From Rhodococcoides kyotonense (lineage in GTDB: Bacteria > Actinomycetota > Actinomycetes > Mycobacteriales > Mycobacteriaceae): DNA of 64,000 bases. This document shows positions 12,173-20,634 of this stretch, one piece after another. The stretch is from contig NZ_LVHI01000008.1 of assembly GCF_001645385.1 (NCBI RefSeq), positions 1 through 64,000 of the forward strand, in the 5' to 3' direction. Position 1 is the stretch's first letter; each line of letters starts with the position of its first letter. The position numbers and the translations under genes are program-made. The notes beneath the pieces were generated by a model, which saw only the letters and a program-made list of their open reading frames with translations, had not been told where the DNA came from and did not search any database.

Positions 12173-13013
12173 CCTTCCTGATCCGAACCACCACCTGCTC
12201 GTTGTCCGCGGTGTAGCCCAGGTAGTCGAACTCGGTACCCGTACGGCCCACGAACTCCGTCCACGCGCGGTACTCGTGGTTCCGCCAGCCGGGGAAGTTG
12301 AAGTACTCGTCGAACACGATGACGGTGCCGACGGCCAAGCGATCCGCCACCAGATCGAGCACGGTGACCGTCGACGAGTACAGATCCGCGTCGAGGTGCA
12401 GGAACGCCAGATCCTCGGTGTGCGACTTCAGAAACCCGGGCAGAGACTCCTCGAACAGACCGGGCACGATCTCGGCACCCGGAACCGTCGGCTCGCCTTC
12501 CTGCTCGAACAGTCCCTTCGGGAAACCGGTACGCCACGTCTCGGGTAGGCCGGAGAACACGTCGAACCCGGCGACGATCGAAACATCCGTGTTCGACGCC
12601 AATTCCTCCGCGATGATCTCGAGCGTCGTCCCGCTGGCGACGCCGAACTCCAACGCCATGCCCTTCACGGTCACCTCGCCGAGTGCAAAGCGGAGCGTCG
12701 CGTGCGGCCGGAGGAACGTCGGCGCCTTCGGCATCATCTCCTCGGCGAACTCGGCGCTCTGCGCGGCCGCTTCGACGTCGGAGGCATACGGAATGTCCCG
12801 ACGCATCCGCATCTCGAGGCCGCGGATGAAGGCGTGCAGATCGTCGATCTCGCGGCGTTGACGTTCGAGGATGTCGAGAAGCTTCGCCTGTTGATCGTTC
12901 GTCTGTTCGGCCAGCTGCGCGGTCTGCTTGTCGAGAACTTCACCCAGCGCGCGTTGGAGTTTCTCGCGCGCGGACTGTCGAATGCGATCGGTCAGCTTCC
13001 GCGGTTCCGTCAT
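12141..13013 (-). CDS. TylF-like SAM-dependent methyltransferase with coiled-coil N-terminus
   Basis: The protein has 290 residues from the ATG at 13013; a GTG two codons upstream is an alternative start. Residues ~5-75 are a charged, Gln-rich helical segment that should form a coiled coil (AQLAEQTNDQQAKLLDILER). The methyltransferase domain follows, with a SAM loop LEFGVASGTT near residue 125, FDVFSGLPE, and the metal-binding LHLDADLYSS and FDEYFNFPGW found in macrocin O-methyltransferase (TylF/MycF) relatives. Lying between glfT2 and glfT1, it may methylate a sugar of a surface glycan. The stop lies within a palindrome, so its last residues are encoded by the repeat. Confidence 0.8.
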   Translation of the reverse strand: MTEPRKLTDRIRQSAREKLQRALGEVLDKQTAQLAEQTNDQQAKLLDILERQRREIDDLHAFIRGLEMRMRRDIPYASDVEAAAQSAEFAEEMMPKAPTFLRPHATLRFALGEVTVKGMALEFGVASGTTLEIIAEELASNTDVSIVAGFDVFSGLPETWRTGFPKGLFEQEGEPTVPGAEIVPGLFEESLPGFLKSHTEDLAFLHLDADLYSSTVTVLDLVADRLAVGTVIVFDEYFNFPGWRNHEYRAWTEFVGRTGTEFDYLGYTADNEQVVVRIRKAPSAHVSRNV

Positions 13014-13082
13014 GCGCACACGGTAGCCGAGAACGGCGCCTTCGGTTCTTTATGGCTCGTTCCGCATGCTCCACTCGCGGCG

Positions 13083-13131
13083 CTCGTGAGTAGAAATGTA
13101 GCGAGGGGTATACATTCGCACGCACATGCGC
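13083..13131. repeat. Intergenic palindrome, member 2
   Basis: This element sits between the end of glfT1 and the start of the methyltransferase gene. It has AAATGTAGC and TATACATTCGC arms (AATGTA pairs with TACATT) and the same CGCACATGCGC right flank as member 1. The pairing is weaker than in members 3 and 4. Confidence 0.45.
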
Positions 13132-13132
13132 G

Positions 13133-14047
13133 TCAGCGCCTGAAATACTCCCGACGCCCCAGACGTCGCAGACGCAACCACTCCACCAACCCCTTCGGAT
13201 TGTGAGTCGTCACGAGGAAGAACCAGCCGAACCGAATCCACTCCTGCGGCAGCAATTTCCGCATTCCGGGCTGCGACATGAGGTAGCCGCGGTTGCGGTA
13301 GGTGAAGTACCGCTTGGTCTCGTCGTCGGGATACTGCGTGTGCATCCGCCCGCCGAGGATCGGCTTGAACTCGTCGGCCCCGTTCGGGTGCACGTACGCC
13401 GTCGTCAGGCAAGTACCGAACTTCAGGCCCGACCGTTGCAGCCGACGATGAATCTCCACCTCGTCGCCGCGCACGAACAATCGAAGGTCCGGCACGCCGA
13501 CAGCGTCGATCGTCGACGCCTTGAACAGGGCGCCGTTGAACAACGACGCGATTCCTTCGAGCAGATCGTCGTCGGGATCGCGCGGGTCGATCAGCTCGGA
13601 CCGCAGTCGACGCCACTCGACACCTCGCCGCAGCGGGAACGCCAGACGGTCGGGATCGTCGATGTCGCAGACGACGGGAGAAACCTCGTCGAGGCCGTGC
13701 TTCGACGCACAGTCGTACAGCGTCTCCAGAACGTGCGGGCCCTCGGGGCGGCCGTCGTCGTCGGCGAGGAAAACCCAATCCGCGCCGAGTGACAGCGCGT
13801 AGAGGATTCCAAGTGCGAATCCACCGGCTCCACCCAGATTGTGATGGGACCCAAGGTAGGTCGTCGGGATCGACGCCGACTCGACGAGCTCGCGCACCGC
13901 ATCCTCGTGCGCGTTGTCCACGACGACGAGGTGGTCCAGTGGGCGTGTCTGCTTGGTGATGACGTCGAGCGACAGAGCCAGGAGCTCCCGACGCTTGTGC
14001 GTCACGATCACGCCGACGATCTTGTCCGGCGCCACGACGTCAGGCAC
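13133..14047 (-). CDS. glfT1: Galactofuranosyltransferase GlfT1
   Basis: GlfT1 adds the first galactofuranose residues to the rhamnosyl linker lipid before GlfT2 extends the chain. The 304-residue GT2 protein begins with a GTG at 14047 that overlaps the end of wzt by 8 nt. It has KIVGVIVTHKRREL at the start, HHNLGGAGGFALG near residue 68, the metal site ADDDGRPEG near residue 95, and FVRGDEVEIHRRL further on. Its immediate link to wzt and wzm, as in M. tuberculosis Rv3781-Rv3783, supports the name. Cotranscription with wzm-wzt is likely from the overlap. Confidence 0.88.
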   Translation of the reverse strand: MPDVVAPDKIVGVIVTHKRRELLALSLDVITKQTRPLDHLVVVDNAHEDAVRELVESASIPTTYLGSHHNLGGAGGFALGILYALSLGADWVFLADDDGRPEGPHVLETLYDCASKHGLDEVSPVVCDIDDPDRLAFPLRRGVEWRRLRSELIDPRDPDDDLLEGIASLFNGALFKASTIDAVGVPDLRLFVRGDEVEIHRRLQRSGLKFGTCLTTAYVHPNGADEFKPILGGRMHTQYPDDETKRYFTYRNRGYLMSQPGMRKLLPQEWIRFGWFFLVTTHNPKGLVEWLRLRRLGRREYFRR

Positions 14048-14843
14048 TTTTGTCGTCCCGTTCGAGCTCTTTCAAGATCGTCGCGACGTGGTCACCGGCG
14101 TCGTCGCCCTCGTACGCCCGGACGACTTCTTCGATGCCGCCTTCCTGACGGACCTGGCCGTGGTCGATCCACATCGCGCGGTCGCACAGCTGGGCGAGGA
14201 ATTCGTTCGAGTGGCTCGCGAAGACGAGGATGCCGGAACGCTTGACCAGCTCCTGCAGGCGGATGCGCGCCTTCTTCATGAATTCGGCGTCGACGGCTCC
14301 GATGCCCTCGTCGAGCAGCAGGATCTCCGGATCGATACTGGTGACGACGCCCATCGCGACGCGCACGCGCATACCCGTCGAATAGGTTCTGAGCGGCATG
14401 TCGAGGTAGTCGCCGAGCTCGGTGAAGTCGGCGATCTCGTCCATCTTCGCGAGCATCTGCTTGCGCGTCTGCCCGAGGAACAGCCCGCGAATGATGATGT
14501 TCTCGTAACCGGAGATCTCGGGATCCATGCCGACGCCGAGGTCGAAGACGGGGGCGACGCGGCCCTTGACCGACGCCGAGCCGCGCGTCGGCTCGTAGAT
14601 GCCGGACAGCAGTCGCAGCAGCGTCGACTTGCCTGCTCCGTTGTGCCCGACGAGGCCGACGCGGTCGCCTTCCTTCAGATTCATCGTGATGTCCCGAAGG
14701 GCTTCGACGACGACGACGTCGGAGCTGTTGCGGTCGATTGCTCCACCGGCCTTGCCGAGGAACGCCTTCTTCAGCGACCTGGTCTTGGCGTCGAAGATCG
14801 GGAAGTCGACGCAGGCTTCGTGCGTCGTGATGCTCACTGACAT
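14040..14843 (-). CDS. wzt: Galactan export ABC transporter ATPase
   Basis: This is the ATPase of an ABC-2 polysaccharide exporter (Wzt/RfbE type) thought to move lipid-linked galactan across the cytoplasmic membrane. The 267-residue protein has Walker A GHNGAGKST at 66-74, the signature TYSTGMRVRVA, Walker B EILLLDEGIGAVD and a switch His in FASHSNEF. It lacks the C-terminal carbohydrate-binding extension of some Wzt proteins. It is 9 nt downstream of wzm and overlaps glfT1, so the three genes are one transcription unit. Confidence 0.92.
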   Translation of the reverse strand: MSVSITTHEACVDFPIFDAKTRSLKKAFLGKAGGAIDRNSSDVVVVEALRDITMNLKEGDRVGLVGHNGAGKSTLLRLLSGIYEPTRGSASVKGRVAPVFDLGVGMDPEISGYENIIIRGLFLGQTRKQMLAKMDEIADFTELGDYLDMPLRTYSTGMRVRVAMGVVTSIDPEILLLDEGIGAVDAEFMKKARIRLQELVKRSGILVFASHSNEFLAQLCDRAMWIDHGQVRQEGGIEEVVRAYEGDDAGDHVATILKELERDDKSA

Positions 14844-14852
14844 GAAAGTCCC

Positions 14853-15728
14853 CTAAACCCAGTAGGGCACGCGGGCCCGGTACTTCTTGAGAGCGACGAT
14901 CGTCAGCAACCAGCCGACGGCCGTGCAGCCGAGCACGATGTACCAGTGGTACGCCTCCTGCGGCTCCCCGATCATCGGGGCGCGAAGGATGTCCAGGTAG
15001 TGGAACAGCGGGTTGATCTCGACGAGGCGGGCACGCTCGGCCGCCTGCCCGCCCTGGTTCAGCAGACCCTGCGTCGTCCAGACGATCGGCGTCATGAAGA
15101 ACAGCAGCGTGACCATCGACGCGAGGATCGGTGCGATGTCGCGGTAGCGCGTCGCGATGATGCCGAACAGCAGCGCGACCCACACCGCGTTGAGCGCGAG
15201 CAGCGCGAACGCCGGGAACGCCGACAGGTCGGTCCAGTGGAACGTGGGCCGGAAGATCGCGATGATGATGACGTAGACGATCAGGTTGTGCGCGAACAGC
15301 AGCACCTGACGCCACACCAGCCGGTACACATGGACCGACAGCGCCGACGGCAGCTGCTTGATCAGGCCTTCGTTGGCCACGAAGACGTCGCCACCTTCGA
15401 GGATGGCGGCGCTGATGAAGTTCCAGATGATGAGGCCGACGGCGACGTGCGGCAGGAACGTCTTCAGGTCCATGTCCAGCAGCACCGAGTACAGCAGTCC
15501 CATTGCCGTGGCCTGGACGGCGGTGGCGATGGTGATCCAGAACGGACCGATGACCGACCGACGGTAGCGCTGTTTGATGTCCTGCCATCCGAGGTGCAGC
15601 CACAGCTCGCGCTGACGGAACCCTGTCTTCAGGTCGCCGAACGCGCGTTTGAGGGTCTGCGAGTCCGAAACGGGAACGGGCACGCGCTCTCCTGCTTCGT
15701 TCTCGGGGTTCTTCGCTGGGGCTGACAC
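14853..15728 (-). CDS. wzm: Galactan export ABC transporter permease
   Basis: The 291-residue integral membrane protein is an ABC-2 type permease with about six membrane helices. The sequence WLHLGWQDIKQRYRRSVIGP near residues 42-61 is typical of Wzm/TagG/RfbD permeases, as is the NPLFHYLDILRAP loop near the end. It starts with GTG and is the first gene of the wzm-wzt-glfT1 set. It would form the channel for lipid-linked galactan. Bpa is encoded just upstream on the same strand with a 50 bp gap. Confidence 0.92.
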   Translation of the reverse strand: MSAPAKNPENEAGERVPVPVSDSQTLKRAFGDLKTGFRQRELWLHLGWQDIKQRYRRSVIGPFWITIATAVQATAMGLLYSVLLDMDLKTFLPHVAVGLIIWNFISAAILEGGDVFVANEGLIKQLPSALSVHVYRLVWRQVLLFAHNLIVYVIIIAIFRPTFHWTDLSAFPAFALLALNAVWVALLFGIIATRYRDIAPILASMVTLLFFMTPIVWTTQGLLNQGGQAAERARLVEINPLFHYLDILRAPMIGEPQEAYHWYIVLGCTAVGWLLTIVALKKYRARVPYWV

Positions 15729-15778
15729 GACGGTCGACCTTACCCGCCCAGCGAACCACGGGTCATTCCGCTGGTCGG

Positions 15779-16363
15779 CTACAGGTACTGGCCGGTACCG
15801 CCGCCACTAGGACCGCCTGCACCGGGGTTGATGCTCACCCCCGGCGGCAGTGCGCCCTGCCGCATCTGTTCGAGCTGAGCGCGCGCTGCCATCTGCTGCG
15901 CGAACAGTGCCGTCTGGATTCCGTGGAACAGTCCTTCGAGCCAGCCGACGAGCTGGGCCTGCGCGATCCTGAGTTCCGCATCCGACGGAATGGCGTCCTC
16001 GCCGAAGGGGAGTGCCAGACGCTCGAGCTCGTCGCGCAGATCGGGAGCCAGGCCCTGTTCGAGCTCGCGGATCGACGACTGGTGGATCTCCTTCAGCCGA
16101 GCCCGGCTGGCGTCGTCGAGAGGAGCTGCGCGGACCTCTTCGAGCAGCTGCTTGATCATCGTGCCGATGCGCATGACCTTCGCCGGCTGCTCGACCATCT
16201 CGGAGAGCGGTTGTTCGTCGTTCGACGGCGCTTCGGTTCCCGCCGCCCTGGCGGCGGCAGCGGTTGCCTCCTCGCGGCTCAATGCGAGAGGCTGTCCGTT
16301 CGGGCCGATCACGACGACGTGGTCGCCGTTGTCGGAATTCGGGAACGAGTCCGATTGCGTCAT
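15779..16363 (-). CDS. bpa: Bacterial proteasome activator
   Basis: Bpa (PafE, DUF2587) forms a ring that opens the 20S proteasome gate without ATP. The 194-residue protein has the family's helical core (residues ~60-165, with MRIGTMIKQLLEEVRAAPLD and LVGWLEGLFHGIQTALFAQQ), a Gly-rich tail and the C-terminal GQYL that docks into the alpha-ring pockets. The ATG at 16363 has an AAGGA site about 7 nt upstream; a longer GTG frame is less likely. The position next to wzm matches M. tuberculosis Rv3780, so both context and sequence agree. Confidence 0.93.
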   Translation of the reverse strand: MTQSDSFPNSDNGDHVVVIGPNGQPLALSREEATAAAARAAGTEAPSNDEQPLSEMVEQPAKVMRIGTMIKQLLEEVRAAPLDDASRARLKEIHQSSIRELEQGLAPDLRDELERLALPFGEDAIPSDAELRIAQAQLVGWLEGLFHGIQTALFAQQMAARAQLEQMRQGALPPGVSINPGAGGPSGGGTGQYL

Positions 16364-16531
16364 ACAGCCATCCTTACGCGTCACGAGGGATTGCGCGACG
16401 AGCGGGGCCGATTATCCTGTTCAGGGGCTCAGGACATGGAGGGAAGACAAGCGTGCTCGAAGGAAATGCCGTCCTGTCGAACGAGGGGCGTGGCACACGC
16501 GCCCGCGTTGTCAACGCCTAGAGTGTCCGGC

Positions 16532-17734
16532 ATGGGGTACGACGTCGCACGAGTCAGGGGATCGATTCCCTCGTTGGGCGACGGTTGGATCCACCTCGAT
16601 CCGCAGAACGGTATGCAGATACCCGACCGTGTGTCGACGGCAGTGTCCACGGCGTTTCGCGGAAGCGCGCCGACTCACACCTCCGGCCACATGTCGTCGA
16701 GGCGCAGCGCGGGACTTCTCGACGCCGCCCGAGCTGCCATCGCGGACCTCGTCGGCGCCGACCCGGCCGGCGTCGTGTTGGGTCCGGACCGCGCGACGAT
16801 GCTCGCCTGGCTCGCCGAATCGCTGTCGTCTCGGCTCGGGCTGGGGACCGGTCTGGTGTTGTCTCGGCTCGACGAGGAAGCGAACGTCGCGCCGTGGTTA
16901 CGCATCGCCAATCGTTACGGCGCACAGGTCCGCTGGGCCGAGGTCGAGATCGACACGTGTGAACTCCCGAGCTGGCAGTTCGAGGAACTGATCACCTCCA
17001 CCACCCGTCTCGTCGCGATGACGGCCGCGTCGCCGATCGTCGGATCCGCGCCCGACGTCCGCGTGGCCGCCGACCGTGTCCACGCCGTCGGCGGACTCAT
17101 CGTCGTCGACGCGGCAGGCGCGGCACCGTACGCGCACGTCGACATCGACGAACTCGCTGCCGACGTCGTCGCGGTCAGTGCCGCTGCGTGGGGCGGTCCC
17201 AAGGTCGGCGCCCTCGTGTTCCGTGATCCCGGTCTGCTCGATCGCATTCCGTCGATGTCGCTCAACCCGTTCGCGAAAGGCGCAGAGCGACTGGAGGTTT
17301 CGGGTCACCAGTACGCGTTGCTGGCCGGCGTCGTGTCGTCGATCGACTATCTCGCCAACCTCGACGAAGCGGCGACGGGGACGCGTCGGGAACGCCTGCA
17401 GCTGTCCATCGGATCGCTGCAGGACTACCACGACCGCCTGTTCGACTACCTGCTTCGCGCGCTCGGCAAGCTCGACCACGTCATGGTTCTCGGCGACGCG
17501 CCCAGCCGGATCCCGACGCTCAGCTTCACCGTCGCCGACACCTCCGCCGAGAAGGTCGCCGAGCATCTCGCGCAGAACCGCATCGGAACGGTCAGCGGCA
17601 TCCACAGTGGGAGTCGCCTGCTCGACGCCCTCGGCGTCAACGACGAAGGCGGCGCCGTCACCATCGGCCTCGCGCCGTACACGACGCGGCACGAGATCGA
17701 TCAACTCGTGAAGGCGCTGGCGGCGCTTCGCTAG
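16532..17734 (+). CDS. Cysteine desulfurase-like fold-type I protein lacking the PLP lysine
   Basis: The 400-residue protein aligns along its length with class V aminotransferases (NifS/SufS-like). It has LIVVDAAGAAPYAHVDIDEL, the position where the PLP-binding Asp is expected, and SFTVADTSAEKVAEHL near the C-terminus. Where SufS proteins have SGHKxxGPxGxG with the Schiff-base lysine, this one reads SAAAWGGPKVGA, so the His-Lys pair is Ala-Ala. It may be catalytically altered or non-PLP-lysine dependent. The neighbour order matches M. tuberculosis Rv3778c. It is convergent with the quinone oxidoreductase gene across a strong palindrome. Confidence 0.85.
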   Translation: MGYDVARVRGSIPSLGDGWIHLDPQNGMQIPDRVSTAVSTAFRGSAPTHTSGHMSSRRSAGLLDAARAAIADLVGADPAGVVLGPDRATMLAWLAESLSSRLGLGTGLVLSRLDEEANVAPWLRIANRYGAQVRWAEVEIDTCELPSWQFEELITSTTRLVAMTAASPIVGSAPDVRVAADRVHAVGGLIVVDAAGAAPYAHVDIDELAADVVAVSAAAWGGPKVGALVFRDPGLLDRIPSMSLNPFAKGAERLEVSGHQYALLAGVVSSIDYLANLDEAATGTRRERLQLSIGSLQDYHDRLFDYLLRALGKLDHVMVLGDAPSRIPTLSFTVADTSAEKVAEHLAQNRIGTVSGIHSGSRLLDALGVNDEGGAVTIGLAPYTTRHEIDQLVKALAALR

Positions 17735-17743
17735 CCGGCGCAC

Positions 17744-17783
17744 GTGCGCGAAAATACATAGAGGGCTATGCATTTTCGCGCAC
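17744..17783. terminator. Bidirectional hairpin (palindrome member 3)
   Basis: An 18 bp inverted repeat with one mismatch, GTGCGCGAAAATACATAG against CTATGCATTTTCGCGCAC, encloses an AGGG loop. It lies between the convergent desulfurase-like and quinone oxidoreductase genes, where a shared terminator is expected. It belongs to the palindrome family at 12.1, 13.1 and 18.8 kb. Confidence 0.7.
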
Positions 17784-17788
17784 ATGGG

Positions 17789-18760
17789 TCAGCTCACCCG
17801 CAGAATCACCTTGCCGATGGCATCCGCGTCGAGAAGCCGATGTGCTTCCGCTGCTTCGGTGATCGGCAGTTCGGCATGCACGATCGGTGCGACGCGTCCC
17901 TCCTCGATCATCGGCCACAGACGCTCGGTCATGTCGGCGACGATGTCGGCTTTGCTCGACGGCCCGGTCACCGGTCGGCCGCGGAGTCCGGCCGCGTGGA
18001 TGGTCCCACGCTTGGCGATCAGGGCGCCGAAGTTCAGTTCACCCTTGACACCGCCCTGCATTCCGATCGTGATCAGCTTTCCGTCCTTGGCGAGCGCATT
18101 CACGTTGCGCTCCAGGTATTTTGCGCCCATGTTGTCGAGGATGAGGTCGGCGCCATCGGGTAGCTCCTCGACGAAATCCTGGTTCTTGTAGTCGATCAGG
18201 ATGTCTGCGCCGAGGGACGCGCAGAAGTCGAGTTTCTCCTTCGACCCAGCCGTCACTGCCACCGTCGCGCCCAGGGCTTTGGCGACTTGGATTGCGTGCG
18301 TTCCGATTCCGCTTCCACCGCCGTGGATCAGCACCGTGTGGCCGGATCGCATACCGCCGAACTGCACGAGATTCGACCACACCGTCGACGCCACTTCCGG
18401 AAGCGCCGCTGCCGCATGCAGATCCAGGCCTGCCGGAATCGGAAAGAGCTGGACCGACGGGACCGCGACTTTCTCGGCGTAGCCGCCGCCTGCCAGCAGA
18501 GCGCACACGCGGTCGCCGACTTTCCAGTCGTGTACGCCCTCGCCCAATTCCGATATCACGCCGGAACATTCGAGACCGAGAATTTCGCTCGCGCCGGGGG
18601 GAGGCGGGTACTTGCCCTGACGCTGCATCAGGTCGGCGCGGTTGACTGCGGTGGCGGCGACGTCGACGACGACCTGTCCTGGTTCAGGCGTCGGATCGGG
18701 GACCTCGGTCCACTGCATGACGTCGGGGGAACCGAACTCTGTCAGTGTTATCGCATGCAT
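17789..18760 (-). CDS. NAD(P)H:quinone oxidoreductase, zinc-independent MDR family
   Basis: The 323-residue protein is a medium-chain reductase of the QOR/PIG3 group. It begins MHAITLTEFGSPDVMQW, has NRADLMQRQGKYPPPPGAS near residues 40-58, the cofactor loop HGGGSGIGTHAIQVAK near residue 147, and IDYKNQDFVEEL. Zinc-ligand cysteines of alcohol dehydrogenases are absent. It would reduce quinones or enones with NADPH in the cytoplasm. It faces the desulfurase-like gene, matching the Rv3777-Rv3778c pair of M. tuberculosis. The substrate is unknown. Confidence 0.9.
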   Translation of the reverse strand: MHAITLTEFGSPDVMQWTEVPDPTPEPGQVVVDVAATAVNRADLMQRQGKYPPPPGASEILGLECSGVISELGEGVHDWKVGDRVCALLAGGGYAEKVAVPSVQLFPIPAGLDLHAAAALPEVASTVWSNLVQFGGMRSGHTVLIHGGGSGIGTHAIQVAKALGATVAVTAGSKEKLDFCASLGADILIDYKNQDFVEELPDGADLILDNMGAKYLERNVNALAKDGKLITIGMQGGVKGELNFGALIAKRGTIHAAGLRGRPVTGPSSKADIVADMTERLWPMIEEGRVAPIVHAELPITEAAEAHRLLDADAIGKVILRVS

Positions 18761-18785
18761 GCGTCCACCCTATGCGGCTACGCCA

Positions 18786-18831
18786 CCCGTGCGCGGATAG
18801 TTGGCCCAGAGTCCAACTATCCGCGCACGGG
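18786..18831. repeat. Perfect 19 bp palindrome (member 4)
   Basis: CCCGTGCGCGGATAGTTGG and its exact complement flank an 8 nt spacer between two leftward genes, the aldo/keto reductase and the quinone oxidoreductase. The outer GTGCGCG/CGCGCAC arms and the CGCC...GGCGCC flanks match members 1 and 3, while the inner core (GGATAGTTGG) differs. It could be a terminator or a mobile palindromic element. Confidence 0.7.
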
Positions 18832-18843
18832 CGCCGCAGGCGC

Positions 18844-19878
18844 CTAAATGTCCCACAAATTGATCCCAAAATCCTTGGCGTGCTGATCGATTCGGCTCAG
18901 CTCGTCGTCCGAGAAGTCCAGGTTCTGCAACGCGCCGATGTTGTTCTCCAGCTGCTGCACGCTGGATGCGCCGACCAGCACCGACGTGACGCGTGGATCA
19001 CGCAATGCCCAGCTCAGCGCCAGCTGCGCCAACGACTGGCCGCGCGACGACGCGATGTCGTTCAACGCGTTCAGTTCCCCGACGTGCTCGTCGGTGAACC
19101 AGTCCGGGTTCAACGATTTGCCCTGTGTCGCGCGGGAGCCGTCGGGAATGCCGTACAGGTACTTGTCGGTCAGCATTCCCTGCGCGAGCGGTGAGAACGC
19201 GATGGCGCCTGCTCCGACCTGTTCGAGTGTGTCGAGAAGGCCGTCCTCGATCCACCGGTTCACCATCGAGTAGCTGGGTTGGTGGATCAGCAGCGGAACA
19301 CCGGCCTTCTCGAGCAACGACGCCATCGTCGCGGTGCCTTCCGGCGTGTACGAACTGATGCCGACGTGAAGCGCCTTGCCCTGCTCGACGGCGCTGACCA
19401 ATGCGCCCGCGGTCTCTTCCAACGGCGTGTCGTGATCGGGCCGGTGGCTGTAGAAGATGTCGACGTAGTCGAGGCCCATGCGCTGCAGTGACTGATCGAG
19501 CGACGACAGCAGATACTTCCGCGACCCGCCGAATCCGTACGGACCCGGCCACATGTCCCAGCCCGCCTTGCTGGAGATGATCAGCTCGTCGCGGTACCCG
19601 GCGAAGTCCTCGGAGTGGATGCGGCCGAAGTTCTTCTCCGCACTGCCGTATGGCGGACCGTAGTTGTTGGCGAGGTCGAAGTGCGTGACACCCAGATCGA
19701 ATGCGCGACGCAGCACGGCTCGTTGCGTGGCGAGTGGAGTGTCGTCGCCGAAGTTGTGCCACAGGCCCAGCGAGATCGCCGGAAGCTTAAGCCCGCTCCT
19801 GCCGACGTGTCGATACTGCATCGACTCGTAACGGTCGTCAGCGGCCATGTACGGGGGATCGATGTGTGGTTGGGACAT
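18844..19878 (-). CDS. Aldo/keto reductase, YghZ-like
   Basis: The 344-residue TIM-barrel NADPH-dependent reductase has the catalytic set: Asp and Tyr in HFDLANNYGPPYGSAE, Lys in IISSKAGWDMWPGPYG, and His in DIFYSHRPD. The GPYGFGGSRKYLLSSLDQSL stretch is typical of YghZ/Kv-beta relatives that reduce L-glyceraldehyde-3-phosphate and methylglyoxal-type aldehydes. The chosen start MSQPHIDPPY is conserved in style; an upstream frame adds 12 residues. It probably has its own promoter in the gap before the MarR gene. The physiological aldehyde is not known. Confidence 0.88.
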   Translation of the reverse strand: MSQPHIDPPYMAADDRYESMQYRHVGRSGLKLPAISLGLWHNFGDDTPLATQRAVLRRAFDLGVTHFDLANNYGPPYGSAEKNFGRIHSEDFAGYRDELIISSKAGWDMWPGPYGFGGSRKYLLSSLDQSLQRMGLDYVDIFYSHRPDHDTPLEETAGALVSAVEQGKALHVGISSYTPEGTATMASLLEKAGVPLLIHQPSYSMVNRWIEDGLLDTLEQVGAGAIAFSPLAQGMLTDKYLYGIPDGSRATQGKSLNPDWFTDEHVGELNALNDIASSRGQSLAQLALSWALRDPRVTSVLVGASSVQQLENNIGALQNLDFSDDELSRIDQHAKDFGINLWDI

Positions 19879-19962
19879 TCCACGACAGTAGGCGTAACCG
19901 TCGGATTCGGACATCCCCGTGGCGTGCTACTCATCGGTAGCTTCGTTGCTTAATATGGTCGC

Positions 19963-20460
19963 GTGACGGCCGAACGATCCTTTGGTCCCGGGGGGGACCC
20001 GCAGTGGTTGGATGCTGCGGAAATGAGAGCGTGGCGCGCCTATATCGACGGCGGCCAACGATTGCAGGGGGTACTGAACAAGGATTTGCAGGATGGGCAT
20101 GACCTGACGATGGCGGAATACCGCATCTTGGTGATGTTGTCCGAATCGGCGGACGGGTCGTTGCGTATGAGCGACCTCGCCGACGGTGTTCTCTCCTCCC
20201 GCAGCAGGCTCACCCATCAGATTCGGAGGATGGAGGCCGACGGCATGGTCGGCCGCAGCACGTGCGTCGACGACGGCAGGGGCGTCCTGGCCGTCATCAC
20301 CACCGAGGGTCGACGACGGCTCGCCGACGCGGCACCGACGCATGTGGCCAGCGTCCGGAGGCATCTGGTGGATCTGCTGACGCCTCATCAACTCGCGGTG
20401 TTGGGGGACATCTTCGAGAAGGTCGACGCGGCGATGTCGAGCTCCGGCGCCGAGGGGTGA
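19963..20460 (+). CDS. MarR-family transcriptional regulator
   Basis: The 165-residue protein starts with GTG and has the MarR layout: a dimerisation helix, a winged helix at ~50-115 with LTMAEYRILVMLSES, the recognition-helix part LSSRSRLTHQIRRMEADGMV, and the wing DDGRGVLAVITTEGRR. MarR proteins usually repress an adjacent gene and release DNA on binding a phenolic ligand. The divergent aldo/keto reductase 84 nt away is the natural target. No clear operator was identified. Confidence 0.88.
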   Translation: MTAERSFGPGGDPQWLDAAEMRAWRAYIDGGQRLQGVLNKDLQDGHDLTMAEYRILVMLSESADGSLRMSDLADGVLSSRSRLTHQIRRMEADGMVGRSTCVDDGRGVLAVITTEGRRRLADAAPTHVASVRRHLVDLLTPHQLAVLGDIFEKVDAAMSSSGAEG

Positions 20461-20512
20461 TTGGCTCCCTACTCGCGGAGCGTTTAGTATCTCCCACGTA
20501 GTAGCGAGGCCA

Positions 20513-20599
20513 GGAAGCGTGGCAGAGCGGCCCAATGCACTCGCCTTGAAAGCGAGAGACGTCTAACCGCGTCCGGGGGTTCAAATCCCTCCGCTTCCG
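20513..20599 (+). tRNA. tRNA-Ser (UGA)
   Basis: The acceptor stem GGAAGCG pairs with CGCTTCC, followed by discriminator G. The anticodon arm CTCGC-CTTGAAA-GCGAG carries anticodon TGA (20547-20549), reading UCA. A long variable arm (GACGTCTAACCGCGTC) marks it as a class II serine tRNA, and the T-loop is GGTTCAAATCC. CCA is not encoded. Confidence 0.95.
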
Positions 20600-20606
20600 C
20601 GGGCGA

Positions 20607-20634
20607 AATCCCCCTTCGATTCAGGAGGGGGATT
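20607..20634. terminator. Hairpin terminator of tRNA-Ser
   Basis: AATCCCCC pairs with GGGGGATT across a 12 nt loop directly after the tRNA, followed by TCGTTCGTTTC. The stop codon of the convergent pseudouridine synthase gene lies in the loop, so the hairpin may serve both strands. Confidence 0.65.
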
